Source of the DNA: Alicyclobacillus_A sp963788285
Lineage (GTDB): Bacteria; Bacillota; Bacilli; Alicyclobacillales; Alicyclobacillaceae
Length of the DNA stretch: 64,000 nucleotides
Direction of reading: 5' to 3'
Assembly (NCBI GenBank): GCA_963788285.1
Contig: CAWBGB010000015.1
Span: 124,001 to 188,000 of the forward strand
Below the pieces are notes generated by a model that was given only the letters and a program-made list of their open reading frames with translations, did no database searches and was not told the DNA's origin. The position numbers were made by a program, and so were the translations under genes. The stretch's first letter is position 1. Each line of letters begins with the position of its first letter. This document shows, in pieces, positions 26,309 to 35,093 of the stretch.

Positions 26309-27238
26309 ATGAAAGAGATTACACTTTTGATTGGCCACGGCAGTCGGGACGCCGACGGAAATCAGGAATTTATGAATTTTGTCAATGAAATCCGCCGCAC
26401 TTCGCCGGAACAACATTTTGAAGCCTGTTTCCTTGAATTAGCGACTCCCACGATTCCAGAGGGTATCGACGCGTGTGTCCAACAGGGTGCAGACCGGATT
26501 GTGGTTGTCCCTGTGATTCTTCTTGCTGCGTCGCATGTCAAACTGGAAATCCCAGAGTGCCTCGACGCAGCTCGCAAAAAATACCCGAATGTTGAGATTG
26601 TTTATGGGCGAAATATTGGCCTCCACGAACACATGATTGAGTTGCTCCTTACCCGATTTTACGAACAGACGGGGTCCTTTTCACAGGACGATATCCACTG
26701 TCAAACAGCGATTGTGCTGATGGGTCGCGGCAGCAGTGATCCGGACGCCAACGGTGACCTATACAAGCTTGCACGCCAGTTGTGGGAGCGTACTGGCGTG
26801 CTGACGGTCGAAGTGTGTTTCACCGGGATTACGTTCCCTAGACTACCGGACGGTATCCGCCGAGCGGTATCACTTGGTGCCAAGCGCTTGGTGGTCGTTC
26901 CCTATTTTCTGTTCACGGGTGTCCTCATCAAACGGATGCAAAGTGTTTTACAAGAAGTGCACTCGGCGTACCCCACTGTACCGATGTACATGGCGGACTA
27001 TTTCGGGATGCACCACCGACTGGTGGACATTGTTCTGGACCGTCTAGAGGAAGCTCGACGCGGGCAGGCCTTCATGAATTGTGACTTGTGTAAATACCGC
27101 AAGTTGGCGGTCCATGAGCACTCTCATGACCATTCCCATCATCATGGACACGACCACACGCATCATCAGGACCACCAACATGGGCATGACCATCATCATT
27201 CCCATGCCCATCATGACGAAGTTGGGTCCCGCGGATAA
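26309..27238 (+). CDS. cbiX: Sirohydrochlorin cobaltochelatase CbiX (two-domain, with His-rich tail)
   Basis: It inserts cobalt into sirohydrochlorin, the first committed step of anaerobic cobalamin synthesis. Two CbiX domains are present: the N-terminal one with LLIGHGSRDADG and VVPVILLAASHVKLEI, the C-terminal one with VLMGRGSSDPDAN and LVVVPYFLFTGVL. Cys-x2-Cys (NCDLCKYR) follows. The last 40 residues are a His/Asp-rich tail (HDHSHHHGHDHTHH and more) that probably binds metal. ATG 26309 follows AGGAGGG. It is the first gene of the riboswitch-controlled operon, with the in-frame ATG at 26216 lying inside the terminator leader. Confidence 0.95.
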   Translation: MKEITLLIGHGSRDADGNQEFMNFVNEIRRTSPEQHFEACFLELATPTIPEGIDACVQQGADRIVVVPVILLAASHVKLEIPECLDAARKKYPNVEIVYGRNIGLHEHMIELLLTRFYEQTGSFSQDDIHCQTAIVLMGRGSSDPDANGDLYKLARQLWERTGVLTVEVCFTGITFPRLPDGIRRAVSLGAKRLVVVPYFLFTGVLIKRMQSVLQEVHSAYPTVPMYMADYFGMHHRLVDIVLDRLEEARRGQAFMNCDLCKYRKLAVHEHSHDHSHHHGHDHTHHQDHQHGHDHHHSHAHHDEVGSRG

Positions 27239-27252
27239 CAGGAGTGGATGAT

Positions 27253-28011
27253 ATGACGGGGCGCGTGTTTCTCATCGGTGCGGGGCCTGGGGACCCCGGT
27301 TTGCTGACGTTGAAAGCCAAAGACTGCCTAGAACGGTCGGATGTCGTCGTGTACGACCGTCTTGTATCCCCGGAAATTTTGGCGTTTATCCCTGGCCGCG
27401 CGGAACGAATTTACGTTGGGAAGGAAGCAAGTAACCATACCTTGCCGCAGGCAGAGATTGAGGCCTTGCTGGTGGAGACGGCGCTGCGCGGTCATACCGT
27501 CTCTCGATTGAAGGGAGGAGATCCGTTCGTATATGGGCGCGGAGCAGAAGAAGCCGAAGCGCTCGCAGCAAAGGGAATTTCGTTTGAAATCGTTCCAGGC
27601 ATCAGTTCTGCTATCGCAGCGCCGGCCTACGCTGGCATTCCATTGACGCACAGGACGCTTGCTTCCGGGTTTCACGTGGTGACTGGACACGAGTGCCTCC
27701 ATTCCACAGGGACTCCGTGGCAAGTGCTTGCGCTTTCCAGCCAGACCTTGGTCATCCTCATGGGGATGGGACACCTGCAAGAGATAGCCGACAAATTAAT
27801 CTCACATGGTCGTGCTTCCGATACGCCAGTTGCTGTGGTGCGTTGGGGTACCACCTCTCGTCAGGAAGTGGTCGTTGGTACACTTGCGACCATAGCCGCT
27901 GTCGTGGCGGAGAACCAATTGAAACCACCGGCTGTGATTGTGGTGGGAGATGTCGTCCGACTCCGCGACAAACTGCACTGGTTTGAACCGGAAATGAAAT
28001 TGTCACTGTAG
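27253..28011 (+). CDS. cobA: Uroporphyrinogen-III C-methyltransferase CobA (SUMT)
   Basis: It methylates uroporphyrinogen III at C2 and C7 to give precorrin-2, using S-adenosylmethionine. The tetrapyrrole methylase signature FLIGAGPGDPGLLTLKA is at the start, followed by DVVVYDRLVSPEILAF, RLKGGDPFVYGRGAEEA and VPGISSAIAAPAYAGIPLTHR. The second ATG of the frame (27253) fits the GGAG ribosome site; GTG 27244 is embedded in it. It begins 15 bases after the cbiX stop. Confidence 0.95.
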   Translation: MTGRVFLIGAGPGDPGLLTLKAKDCLERSDVVVYDRLVSPEILAFIPGRAERIYVGKEASNHTLPQAEIEALLVETALRGHTVSRLKGGDPFVYGRGAEEAEALAAKGISFEIVPGISSAIAAPAYAGIPLTHRTLASGFHVVTGHECLHSTGTPWQVLALSSQTLVILMGMGHLQEIADKLISHGRASDTPVAVVRWGTTSRQEVVVGTLATIAAVVAENQLKPPAVIVVGDVVRLRDKLHWFEPEMKLSL

Positions 28012-28042
28012 ACGACAACGATGTGAGGTACACGGATGAGGG

Positions 28043-28075
28043 GGACTTGGTCTCCAGTGGAGACCATCTAAGTCC
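28043..28075 (+). promoter_or_regulatory. Strong intra-operon hairpin between cobA and cbiH
   Basis: GGTCTCC and GGAGACC pair around a 3-base loop, extended by GGACTT/AAGTCC with a 4-base bulge. No T-tract follows. It may slow transcription or block mRNA decay so that expression of upstream and downstream genes differs. Confidence 0.4.
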
Positions 28076-28093
28076 GCGAAGCGAGGGATAGAC

Positions 28094-29767
28094 ATGGACG
28101 GGAAAATTCTGATTATCGGTTTTGGTCCAGGGAGTTTTGAACATATCACAGTGCGCGCACGGGAGGCGATTCAGGAGAGCCAGGTGATTATTGGGTACAA
28201 CACCTATGTCGATCTGATTCGAGATCTCCTAACCCATCAGGACATTGTCCGTACCGGCATGACGGAAGAAGTAAGTCGAGCTCAAAAGGCGGTTGATCTT
28301 GCGCAGGACGGCAAGGTCGTCGCTGTGATTTCGAGCGGCGATGCCGGAGTCTACGGAATGGCTGGCCTGGTCTACGAAGTACTGATTGAACGCGGATGGC
28401 AGAGCGGCGACAATCCTGCGGTTGAAGTCATCCCTGGCATTTCTGCCATCAACTCCTGTGCAGCCCTGTTAGGTGCGCCCGTCATGCATGACGCTTGTAC
28501 CATCAGCTTGTCGGATCATTTGACGCCGTGGTCCGTGATTGAAAAGCGCATCGAAGCCGCTGCTGCAGCCGATTTCGTCATCGCACTGTATAACCCGAAG
28601 AGTGGTCGGCGCACGCGGCAAATTGTGGAAACGCAGCGAATTCTCCTCAAGTACCGACACCCGAAAACACCCGTGGGTCTCGTCAAGAGTGCCTATCGGG
28701 ATCGGCAACAAGTGGTTAGGACCACGCTGGAGGACATGCTCAACCACGAAATCGGCATGTTGACCACCGTCCTCATTGGCAACGCTTCGACATTTTATCA
28801 CGGCGACTTGATGATCACCCCGCGAGGATATCAGCGAAAGTACACGCTGGATACCGTAGAACAGCGACTGCGCCCGGGTGAACGGCTCAGACCCGAAAAT
28901 GAGCCGTGGTCTTTGAATGCAATCACCGGGGAATCCTGGCGTCCTGCGAATCGGAGAGAGGAAGCCACTTCGGTCGAAGGGACTGAGACACCCCCCGCAC
29001 GAGAGATGTCTCCACGAGAGTGGGCGGCCGCGGCACTGGCATGCCTGGATGGCACGGGACAAGCACTCCCGAACAGTGTCGCACACACAGACGCATCAAC
29101 GCGGATGCCTACGTCCCTGGCGAAAATCTTAGAAGTCGCAGTGAGTCCCGGTGTCGCGAACAAAAAGTTTACTCCGTCGCAACTCATGCTCCTCGCTGAG
29201 CTTGCAGGAGAGGAAGGGGAACTCGAGTACACGACCGCGCATCAGCTGATTCTCCGAACACACACCGAGGACCCGGCGCACGTCGTCGATTGCCTGCGTG
29301 ACGCAGGTTTCACCGTTCTACCTGTTGGCAACGTCGTCAAAGTCAAAGCTTGCGATTTCTGCGACGGCGAGAAATTTGAAGGAATCCCCTTTGCTGAGGA
29401 GATATCCCGACGTCTCGCCGGACTCCCGGTCGAGAAGGAGTTGCGCATTGGCTTCAACGGGTGTGCGATGGCCTGCTACGGCGCTGTGAACGAAGACATC
29501 GGACTTGTCTTCAGAAAGGGCAAGTTTGACCTGTTTCTTGGTGGCAAGACCATAGGGCGCAACGCTGGACCCGGTCAACGCGTGGCGGAAGGCATTCCTG
29601 CCGAACAAATGCCGGACTTGTTGGAGCGGATTGTCACCCAGTATCGGGAACACGCGTTTCCCGGTGAGCGATTTCACAAGTTTTTCGCTCGTGTCGGTCA
29701 GATTGAGGGTTTTGTCCACCAGGAGAAACCGAAGGTGGTCGCGGCAGATGCCGTATGCGGAGAGTAA
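28094..29767 (+). CDS. cbiH60: CbiH60: precorrin-3B-type C17 methyltransferase fused to nitrite/sulfite-reductase-like Fe-S domain (557 aa)
   Basis: Residues 1 to about 245 are a tetrapyrrole methylase (ILIIGFGPGSFEHITVRA, AVISSGDAGVYGMAGLV, VIPGISAINSCAALLGAPV), CbiH, which contracts the ring and methylates C17. After a linker, residues about 340-555 match the ferredoxin-like nitrite/sulfite reductase half-domain. It contains the cysteines of a likely 4Fe-4S cluster in KACDFCDGEKFEG and NGCAMACYGAVNED. The same fusion is known as CbiH60 in Bacillus megaterium. ATG 28094 has GAGGGA upstream. It ends 6 bases before cbiJ. Confidence 0.93.
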   Translation: MDGKILIIGFGPGSFEHITVRAREAIQESQVIIGYNTYVDLIRDLLTHQDIVRTGMTEEVSRAQKAVDLAQDGKVVAVISSGDAGVYGMAGLVYEVLIERGWQSGDNPAVEVIPGISAINSCAALLGAPVMHDACTISLSDHLTPWSVIEKRIEAAAAADFVIALYNPKSGRRTRQIVETQRILLKYRHPKTPVGLVKSAYRDRQQVVRTTLEDMLNHEIGMLTTVLIGNASTFYHGDLMITPRGYQRKYTLDTVEQRLRPGERLRPENEPWSLNAITGESWRPANRREEATSVEGTETPPAREMSPREWAAAALACLDGTGQALPNSVAHTDASTRMPTSLAKILEVAVSPGVANKKFTPSQLMLLAELAGEEGELEYTTAHQLILRTHTEDPAHVVDCLRDAGFTVLPVGNVVKVKACDFCDGEKFEGIPFAEEISRRLAGLPVEKELRIGFNGCAMACYGAVNEDIGLVFRKGKFDLFLGGKTIGRNAGPGQRVAEGIPAEQMPDLLERIVTQYREHAFPGERFHKFFARVGQIEGFVHQEKPKVVAADAVCGE

Positions 29768-29773
29768 AAGGGG

Positions 29774-30553
29774 ATGGACAGCTTGATTTTCTTTATGGCA
29801 GGTACGAGCGACGCGCGTGAATTGGCGCTCGCCATTCATCGGTTGGGATATCCTCTGCTCGCGAGTGTTGTGACGGAGAATGCGGCACACGTACTGCAAG
29901 AAGTCGGGCTGAACGCGCGCTTTGGGCGATTGGACGTGGCGGACATGGTTTCCTTGTTGAAAGACATTCGAGCGACCTTGCTGGTGGATGCCAGCCACCC
30001 GTTCGCTGAGGAGGCACACCGCACTGCCATGGCTGCGGCGGAGCAGTGTGGTATTCCCTACATTCGCTACGAGCGTTCCCGTCAGGAATTTGGCGAGCGA
30101 GAGAAATTGACGTACGTGGACACGTATGAAGAGGCCGCGCAGCTTGCGGCTCAAAAGAAGGGCAGCGTCATGCTGACCACAGGGAGTAAGACGTTGCACA
30201 TTTTTGCGGAAAAGTTACTTGGAGACCCAGACATCCGTCTTGTTGCCAGAATGCTGCCTCGCGCGGACAACATGGAAAAATGCGTCGAACTCGGCCTCGA
30301 ACAGAAGAACATCATCGCCATGCAGGGTCCATTTTCGAGAGAGTTAAACGAAGCGCTATATCGGCACTACGGAACCACAGTGATGATCACCAAAGAAAGC
30401 GGCGCTCCGGGTGCTGTGGATGAAAAAGTAGAAGCGGCGCTGGCGATTGGTATCGAAGTGATTGTCATCGGGCGGCCTCATTTAGACTTTGGCACAAGTT
30501 TTTCCACGGTTGAGGACGTGCTCGACGAAATCGCCAAACGCTACAGACGATAG
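29774..30553 (+). CDS. cbiJ: Cobalt-precorrin-6A reductase CbiJ/CobK
   Basis: It reduces cobalt-precorrin-6A to -6B with NAD(P)H. The N-terminal nucleotide-binding segment FFMAGTSDARELALAI, the conserved LLVDASHPFAEEAHRTAM, and the later LTTGSKTLHIFAEKL and MQGPFSRELNEAL (about residues 165-200) fit CobK/CbiJ. Length of 259 aa is typical. It starts 6 bases after cbiH60 with AAAAGGGG as ribosome site. Confidence 0.92.
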   Translation: MDSLIFFMAGTSDARELALAIHRLGYPLLASVVTENAAHVLQEVGLNARFGRLDVADMVSLLKDIRATLLVDASHPFAEEAHRTAMAAAEQCGIPYIRYERSRQEFGEREKLTYVDTYEEAAQLAAQKKGSVMLTTGSKTLHIFAEKLLGDPDIRLVARMLPRADNMEKCVELGLEQKNIIAMQGPFSRELNEALYRHYGTTVMITKESGAPGAVDEKVEAALAIGIEVIVIGRPHLDFGTSFSTVEDVLDEIAKRYRR

Positions 30554-30592
30554 ATTTAGCCGTTAACCAAAGGGCAAAGGAGGCCTGATCCT

Positions 30593-31246
30593 ATGAATTT
30601 TGGCACTGAATTTCAGCCACTGACCACGCAACCCCAGGAAATTGAGAAAAAGAGTTTCTCTATCATTACCGAAGAGTTGGGGCCCCATCCGTTCACGGAC
30701 GAACAGTTTCCCGTCGTCCAGCGAGTGATTCATGCGTCCGCAGATTTTGAACTCGGGCGAAGCCTGGTGTTTCATCCAGACGCGGTGAAGGCCGGCGTTC
30801 ACGCTATCCGCCAAGGCCGAGCCATAGTGGCCGATGTGCAGATGGTGCAGGTTGGCATCAGCAAGCCGCGCATTGCCAAATTCGGCGGAGACGTACACGT
30901 GTACATTTCCGATCCGGACGTGGCCCACGAAGCAAAAGCGCTGAACACCACGCGCGCCATCATCTCCGTTCGCAAGGCGTGCGAAGCGCATCCGGGTGCT
31001 ATCTTCGCGATTGGGAATGCACCGACGGCACTTTTGGAACTGATTCGACTGGTGAAAGAAGGTCTGGCTAAGCCCAGCCTAATCATCGGCATTCCCGTTG
31101 GTTTTGTGTCGGCAGCCGAGTCCAAGGAAGAGCTGCTCAAATTAGACGTCCCCTTCATTACAAACCGCGGACGCAAGGGCGGAAGCCCGGTCGCTGTGGC
31201 CGTTGTGAACGCGCTGTCCCTTCTCGCTGAAGTGCAGGGTGGGTGA
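30593..31246 (+). CDS. cbiC: Cobalt-precorrin-8 methylmutase CbiC/CobH
   Basis: It moves the methyl group from C11 to C12 to form cobyrinate. Conserved segments are VQRVIHASADFELGRSLVFHP (with the catalytic His in VIHASADFE), ADVQMVQVGISKPRIAKFGG, AIFAIGNAPTALLELI and IGIPVGFVSAAESKE. AGGAGG precedes ATG 30593 at a slightly long distance. The following cbiD starts 7 bases after the stop. Confidence 0.95.
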   Translation: MNFGTEFQPLTTQPQEIEKKSFSIITEELGPHPFTDEQFPVVQRVIHASADFELGRSLVFHPDAVKAGVHAIRQGRAIVADVQMVQVGISKPRIAKFGGDVHVYISDPDVAHEAKALNTTRAIISVRKACEAHPGAIFAIGNAPTALLELIRLVKEGLAKPSLIIGIPVGFVSAAESKEELLKLDVPFITNRGRKGGSPVAVAVVNALSLLAEVQGG

Positions 31247-31252
31247 TGGAAA

Positions 31253-32356
31253 GTGGGTGAGATGCTGGAGGTGCCCGAGGGACCGCTGCGGCATGGATAC
31301 ACCACCGGTGCTTGTGCAACCGCCTGCACCAAGGGTGCTTTGTTCGCGCTCATCCACCAGCGGCCCGTGAACGAGACCACCATTTGGATTCCTGCGGGCG
31401 AATGGGTGACGTTTCAGCTACAGGACGTGCACTATGGCCCGAGAGAGGCACAAGCCGCGACCATCAAGGACGGCGGTGACGATCCGGACGCCACCCACGG
31501 CGCCAAGATCATCGCGACCGTGTCGTGGTCGGATGAACCCGGTGTGGAAATTGACGGCGGTGTCGGGGTCGGCCGTGTGACGAAGCCAGGCCTCCCCATT
31601 CCCGTTGGAATGGCCGCCATCAATCCCGTTCCGCGGCAGATGATTCAGTCCACCGTGGAAGGTGTACTTAGGGAGCACAACATCGAGCGCGGTGTGAAAG
31701 TGGTGATTTCAGTACCAGACGGCGAAGAAATCGCGAAGAAGACGTTGAACGGTCGACTCGGCATTGTCGGCGGCATTTCCATTTTAGGCACGCGAGGTAT
31801 CGTGGTTCCGTTTTCCACCGCCGCTTACAAGGCAAGTATTGCGTATGCCATGAATGTTGCGCGAGAGCTGGGGATTCGGACGGTCGTTCTGACGACCGGT
31901 GGGCGGAGTGAAAAGTACGCTATGAAACTGTTTCCCGAGTTACCCATGGAAGGCTTTGTCGAGATGGGTGACTTCGTCGGGTTTTCTGCGAAACAAGCGA
32001 AACGGGCGGGAATGAAAGAAATTCGATTCGTCGGTATGATGGGGAAATTTTCAAAAGTTGCACAAGGGGTCATGATGGTGCATGCCAAGAGCGCACCGGT
32101 CGACTTCTCGTATCTCGCCGATGTGGCTCGTCGCGTTGGGGTGCCGGAAGAAAACCTGCAACAGATCCTAACAGCCAACACGGCCAGCCAGGTCGCCGAT
32201 TGGATGGTCGAATGGGGGTTCCCGGAGTTTTTTGAGGAGCTGGCCGTGGCGTGCTGTGAACAAGTCCTGACCCATGTGGGTGGAGGTATGCGCATCGCCA
32301 CACACTTAACGACGTTAAAGGGCGATTACTTGGGAGGGGCAGAGCTTGAACGATAA
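31253..32356 (+). CDS. cbiD: Cobalt-precorrin-5B C1-methyltransferase CbiD
   Basis: It transfers a methyl group to C1 in the anaerobic route. The signature RHGYTTGACATACTKGAL lies near the N-terminus; other conserved parts are DGGDDPDATHGAKI, INPVPRQMI, and the glycine-rich GIVGGISILGTRGIVVPFS. GTG 31253 or ATG 31262 may be the start; neither has a strong ribosome site, so reinitiation after cbiC, 6 bases upstream, is likely. Its 3' end overlaps cbiET by 11 bases. Confidence 0.95.
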   Translation: MGEMLEVPEGPLRHGYTTGACATACTKGALFALIHQRPVNETTIWIPAGEWVTFQLQDVHYGPREAQAATIKDGGDDPDATHGAKIIATVSWSDEPGVEIDGGVGVGRVTKPGLPIPVGMAAINPVPRQMIQSTVEGVLREHNIERGVKVVISVPDGEEIAKKTLNGRLGIVGGISILGTRGIVVPFSTAAYKASIAYAMNVARELGIRTVVLTTGGRSEKYAMKLFPELPMEGFVEMGDFVGFSAKQAKRAGMKEIRFVGMMGKFSKVAQGVMMVHAKSAPVDFSYLADVARRVGVPEENLQQILTANTASQVADWMVEWGFPEFFEELAVACCEQVLTHVGGGMRIATHLTTLKGDYLGGAELER

Positions 32357-33599
32357 ACGAATTTTGGTCGTGGGAATTGGGGACGACGGTGCACGCGGTC
32401 TCTCTTCCTGCGTGTTGGAACGCGTGTACAACGCGGCCGTTCTCTATGGCGGAGAGCGCCAACTCGGGTTTTTCCCCGATTTTACGGGAGAACGGCGTGT
32501 GATTCGCAGTCCGCTCCGGGAGACCCTGGCGGAGATTGAAGCGGATGCAGCAAACCGCACCGTCGCCGTATTGGCCAGCGGTGATCCGCTGTTTTTCGGC
32601 ATCGGAGGAACGCTTGTTCGAAAATTTGGCCGTGACTCGGTTGAAATCATACCGCATCTCAGTTCGGTGCAACTTGCGTTTGCCCGAGCCGGCGAGAGCT
32701 GGCAAGACGCGAAGATCATCAGCTTGCACGGCAAACCGATGCTGGGTCTGGCACAGAAATTGCACGGCGCCCCTGTCGCAGCACTATTGACAGACGATGT
32801 GAATACACCATCGGCCATTGCGCGCTATCTCAAACGCTTTGGCATGACCGAATACCTCGCCTTTGTGGCAGAGCACTTGGGAAGTCTACAAGAGCGTTCA
32901 GGATGGTACACCTTGGACCAACTTTTGGACACCGAGTTTGCCCCGTTGAACGTGGTCATCCTGAAGCGTCGTCCTGAAGCACAGGTACCTGTGTTCACCC
33001 TCGGCATGGATGATAGTGCGTATTCGCAACGGAGGCCGGACAGAGGCCTCATTACGAAGCGGGAAGTGCGTGTGCTCTGCCTGTCCGACCTGAGACTAAA
33101 ACCCGGGGGCGTCCTATGGGATATCGGGGCCTGCACAGGGTCAGTGTCCATCGAAGCTATTCTGTCCACGCCTGGACTACAAGTGTTCGCCGTGGAAAAG
33201 AACGAGGGAGATTTGGAGAATCTGCGCGAAAACCAGGTGAAGTTCCGCACGGATTTCGTGGCTGTTCACGCAAAAGCTCCTGAAGGATTGGATACCTTCC
33301 CAGATCCCGACGCGGTGTTCATCGGTGGCAGTGGTGGAGAATTGAAGGAGTTGCTGACCGTTTGTGCGGAGCGATTGCGGGAAGACGGGAGAATTGTGGT
33401 CAACGCCGCCACTATTGAGACCCTCTATGAGGCACAGCAAACGCTGCTGCGCCTTGGGTTTACCGTCTCAGTCACGCTGGTCCAGACCGCACGAAGCAAG
33501 CCGATATTGCATCTGACCCGGTTTGAAGGCATGAACCCCGTGTACCTGGTGACAGCGTGGCGTGGCGTCACGAAGGAGGAAGAAGCGAATGACCGTTAA
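32346..33599 (+). CDS. cbiET: CbiET: C5/C15 methyltransferase and decarboxylase fusion (CobL-like)
   Basis: The first half (about 1-215) is CbiE with VLASGDPLFFGIGGTLV and PHLSSVQLAFARAGESW. The second half is CbiT with GGVLWDIGACTGSVSIEAI (SAM site), FAVEKNEGDLENL and DAVFIGGSGGELKEL. Together they methylate C5 and C15 and decarboxylate the C12 acetate side chain. TTG 32346 is the start, preceded by GGGAGGGG, and lies inside cbiD. The stop overlaps the cbiL start by 11 bases. Confidence 0.95.
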   Translation: MNDKRILVVGIGDDGARGLSSCVLERVYNAAVLYGGERQLGFFPDFTGERRVIRSPLRETLAEIEADAANRTVAVLASGDPLFFGIGGTLVRKFGRDSVEIIPHLSSVQLAFARAGESWQDAKIISLHGKPMLGLAQKLHGAPVAALLTDDVNTPSAIARYLKRFGMTEYLAFVAEHLGSLQERSGWYTLDQLLDTEFAPLNVVILKRRPEAQVPVFTLGMDDSAYSQRRPDRGLITKREVRVLCLSDLRLKPGGVLWDIGACTGSVSIEAILSTPGLQVFAVEKNEGDLENLRENQVKFRTDFVAVHAKAPEGLDTFPDPDAVFIGGSGGELKELLTVCAERLREDGRIVVNAATIETLYEAQQTLLRLGFTVSVTLVQTARSKPILHLTRFEGMNPVYLVTAWRGVTKEEEANDR

Positions 33600-34302
33600 A
33601 CTAGGCACATTGTACGGCGTTGGCGTAGGCCCGGGAGATCCGGAACTGTTGACGGTCAAAGCGTACCGCCTGCTGCAGACCTCACCCGTCATCGCCTATC
33701 CAAACAAGAGAATGGGCGGGAAGAGTTACGCTTTGGAAATTGTCGAGCTTTACGTAAATCCTGCGGAAAAAACCATGCTCGGACTTGTCTTTCCCATGAC
33801 AAAAGATGAAGAAGTCCTGCAGAGACATTGGACGGAAACCGTGGAGAAGGTGTGGTCCTATCTCTCCGAAGGGCAGGATGTGGCCTTTGTCACCGAAGGC
33901 GACCCCATGCTCTACAGCACCTTTATTCACATGAGTCGCCTGATGCGTAAAGACCACCCGGACGTACAGGTTGTTTCTGTTCCGGGGATATCCTCGGTGA
34001 ATGCGGCCGCCAGCCGTCTTGGCGTTCCGCTCGCGGACGGCGATGAAGTCGTCGCGATTGTTCCGGCACACAGTGACATGGCAGCGATGCGCGAAGCATT
34101 GTTGACACATGACTGCGTGGTGTTTTTGAAAGTCGCGAAAGTACTCGATGACATGATTGCCCTCCTCGCAGACTTACAGCTCACGGACAAAGCGATGGTG
34201 TGCACGAAAGTCACGTCGTCAGGAGAGCGTGTCTGGCACAATGTGCGTGAGCTGCAGGGAGCATCTTTGAATTACTTGACATTGATGGTGGTGAGAAAAT
34301 GA
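33589..34302 (+). CDS. cbiL: Cobalt-precorrin-2 C20-methyltransferase CbiL/CobI
   Basis: A tetrapyrrole methylase: YGVGVGPGDPELLTVKAYRL at the start, PVIAYPNKRMGGKSYAL, FVTEGDPMLYSTFIHM, VPGISSVNAAASRLGVPLA and FLKVAKVLDDM. It methylates C20 of cobalt-sirohydrochlorin. ATG 33589 fits GGAGGAAG upstream, inside the end of cbiET. The last four bases (ATGA) are shared with cbiF. Confidence 0.95.
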   Translation: MTVKLGTLYGVGVGPGDPELLTVKAYRLLQTSPVIAYPNKRMGGKSYALEIVELYVNPAEKTMLGLVFPMTKDEEVLQRHWTETVEKVWSYLSEGQDVAFVTEGDPMLYSTFIHMSRLMRKDHPDVQVVSVPGISSVNAAASRLGVPLADGDEVVAIVPAHSDMAAMREALLTHDCVVFLKVAKVLDDMIALLADLQLTDKAMVCTKVTSSGERVWHNVRELQGASLNYLTLMVVRK

Positions 34303-35093
34303 GCCTGGAGGCAAAAGTGTACATCGTAGGGGCAGGCCCGGGAGATCCCGAACTCATTACCGTCAAAGGCATGCGGATCCTGCAACAGGCGGATGTCGTG
34401 ATATACACAGACAGCCTCGTACGGGATGAACTGATGAAAATGGCAGGGCAAAACGCTGTCGTTCACAGAAGCGCGGGCATGGTTCTTGAAGACATTGTGG
34501 ACATCATGGTGGAGGCAGTGAGGCGGGGGCAGAGTGTGGCCCGCGTACATACGGGGGACCCTTCTGTGTTTGGGGCCATCCTTGAGCAAATTGCACTGCT
34601 TCGACGCGCAGGCGTCGCCTATGAGATTGTACCAGGTGTCAGTTCGGTCTTCGCCGCAGCCGCTGTGGTCGGCGCAGAGTTGACCGTACCGGATCTGACA
34701 CAAACGGTGATTTTAACGCGGATGGGCGGTCGAACGCCGATGCCTGAAGGCGAGCAACTGCGGGACCTCGCACGACACCACAGCACCGTGGCCCTGTACC
34801 TGAGTGCGACGCTGGCGAAGAAAGCCGTCGACGAGTTCTTAATGGCCGGCTGGACCCCGGATACACCCGTTGCAGTGGTGCAAAAGGCAACTTGGCCGGA
34901 TCAAAAAGTCATTCGCACGACGCTAGACGGACTCGTCCGTGCCATGGGGGACGAGCACGTCTCGAGCCACGCCATGATTCTCGCGGGCTGGGCGCTTGAC
35001 CCAAATCTTCCAGAACGAGGGGAACACAAATCCAAGCTCTATGACAAGTCATTTACGCACCGATACCGAAAGGGTGTGACGGGTCATGACTAA
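34299..35093 (+). CDS. cbiF: Cobalt-precorrin-4 C11-methyltransferase CbiF/CobM
   Basis: VYIVGAGPGDPELITVKGMRI opens the methylase fold. Specific CobM features are VIYTDSLVRDELMKMA, ARVHTGDPSVFGAILEQ, and VPGVSSVFAAAAVVGAELTVP followed by TQTVILTRMGGRTPMPEGE. ATGA overlap with cbiL; 8-base overlap with cbiG. Length 264 aa is usual for the family. Confidence 0.95.
   Translation: MSLEAKVYIVGAGPGDPELITVKGMRILQQADVVIYTDSLVRDELMKMAGQNAVVHRSAGMVLEDIVDIMVEAVRRGQSVARVHTGDPSVFGAILEQIALLRRAGVAYEIVPGVSSVFAAAAVVGAELTVPDLTQTVILTRMGGRTPMPEGEQLRDLARHHSTVALYLSATLAKKAVDEFLMAGWTPDTPVAVVQKATWPDQKVIRTTLDGLVRAMGDEHVSSHAMILAGWALDPNLPERGEHKSKLYDKSFTHRYRKGVTGHD

Noticed and set aside
27119..27228. Short tandem-like DNA repeat (CATCAT/CATGAC)
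   Set aside because: It is simply the coding sequence of the His/Asp-rich tail of CbiX, not an independent repeat or CRISPR.
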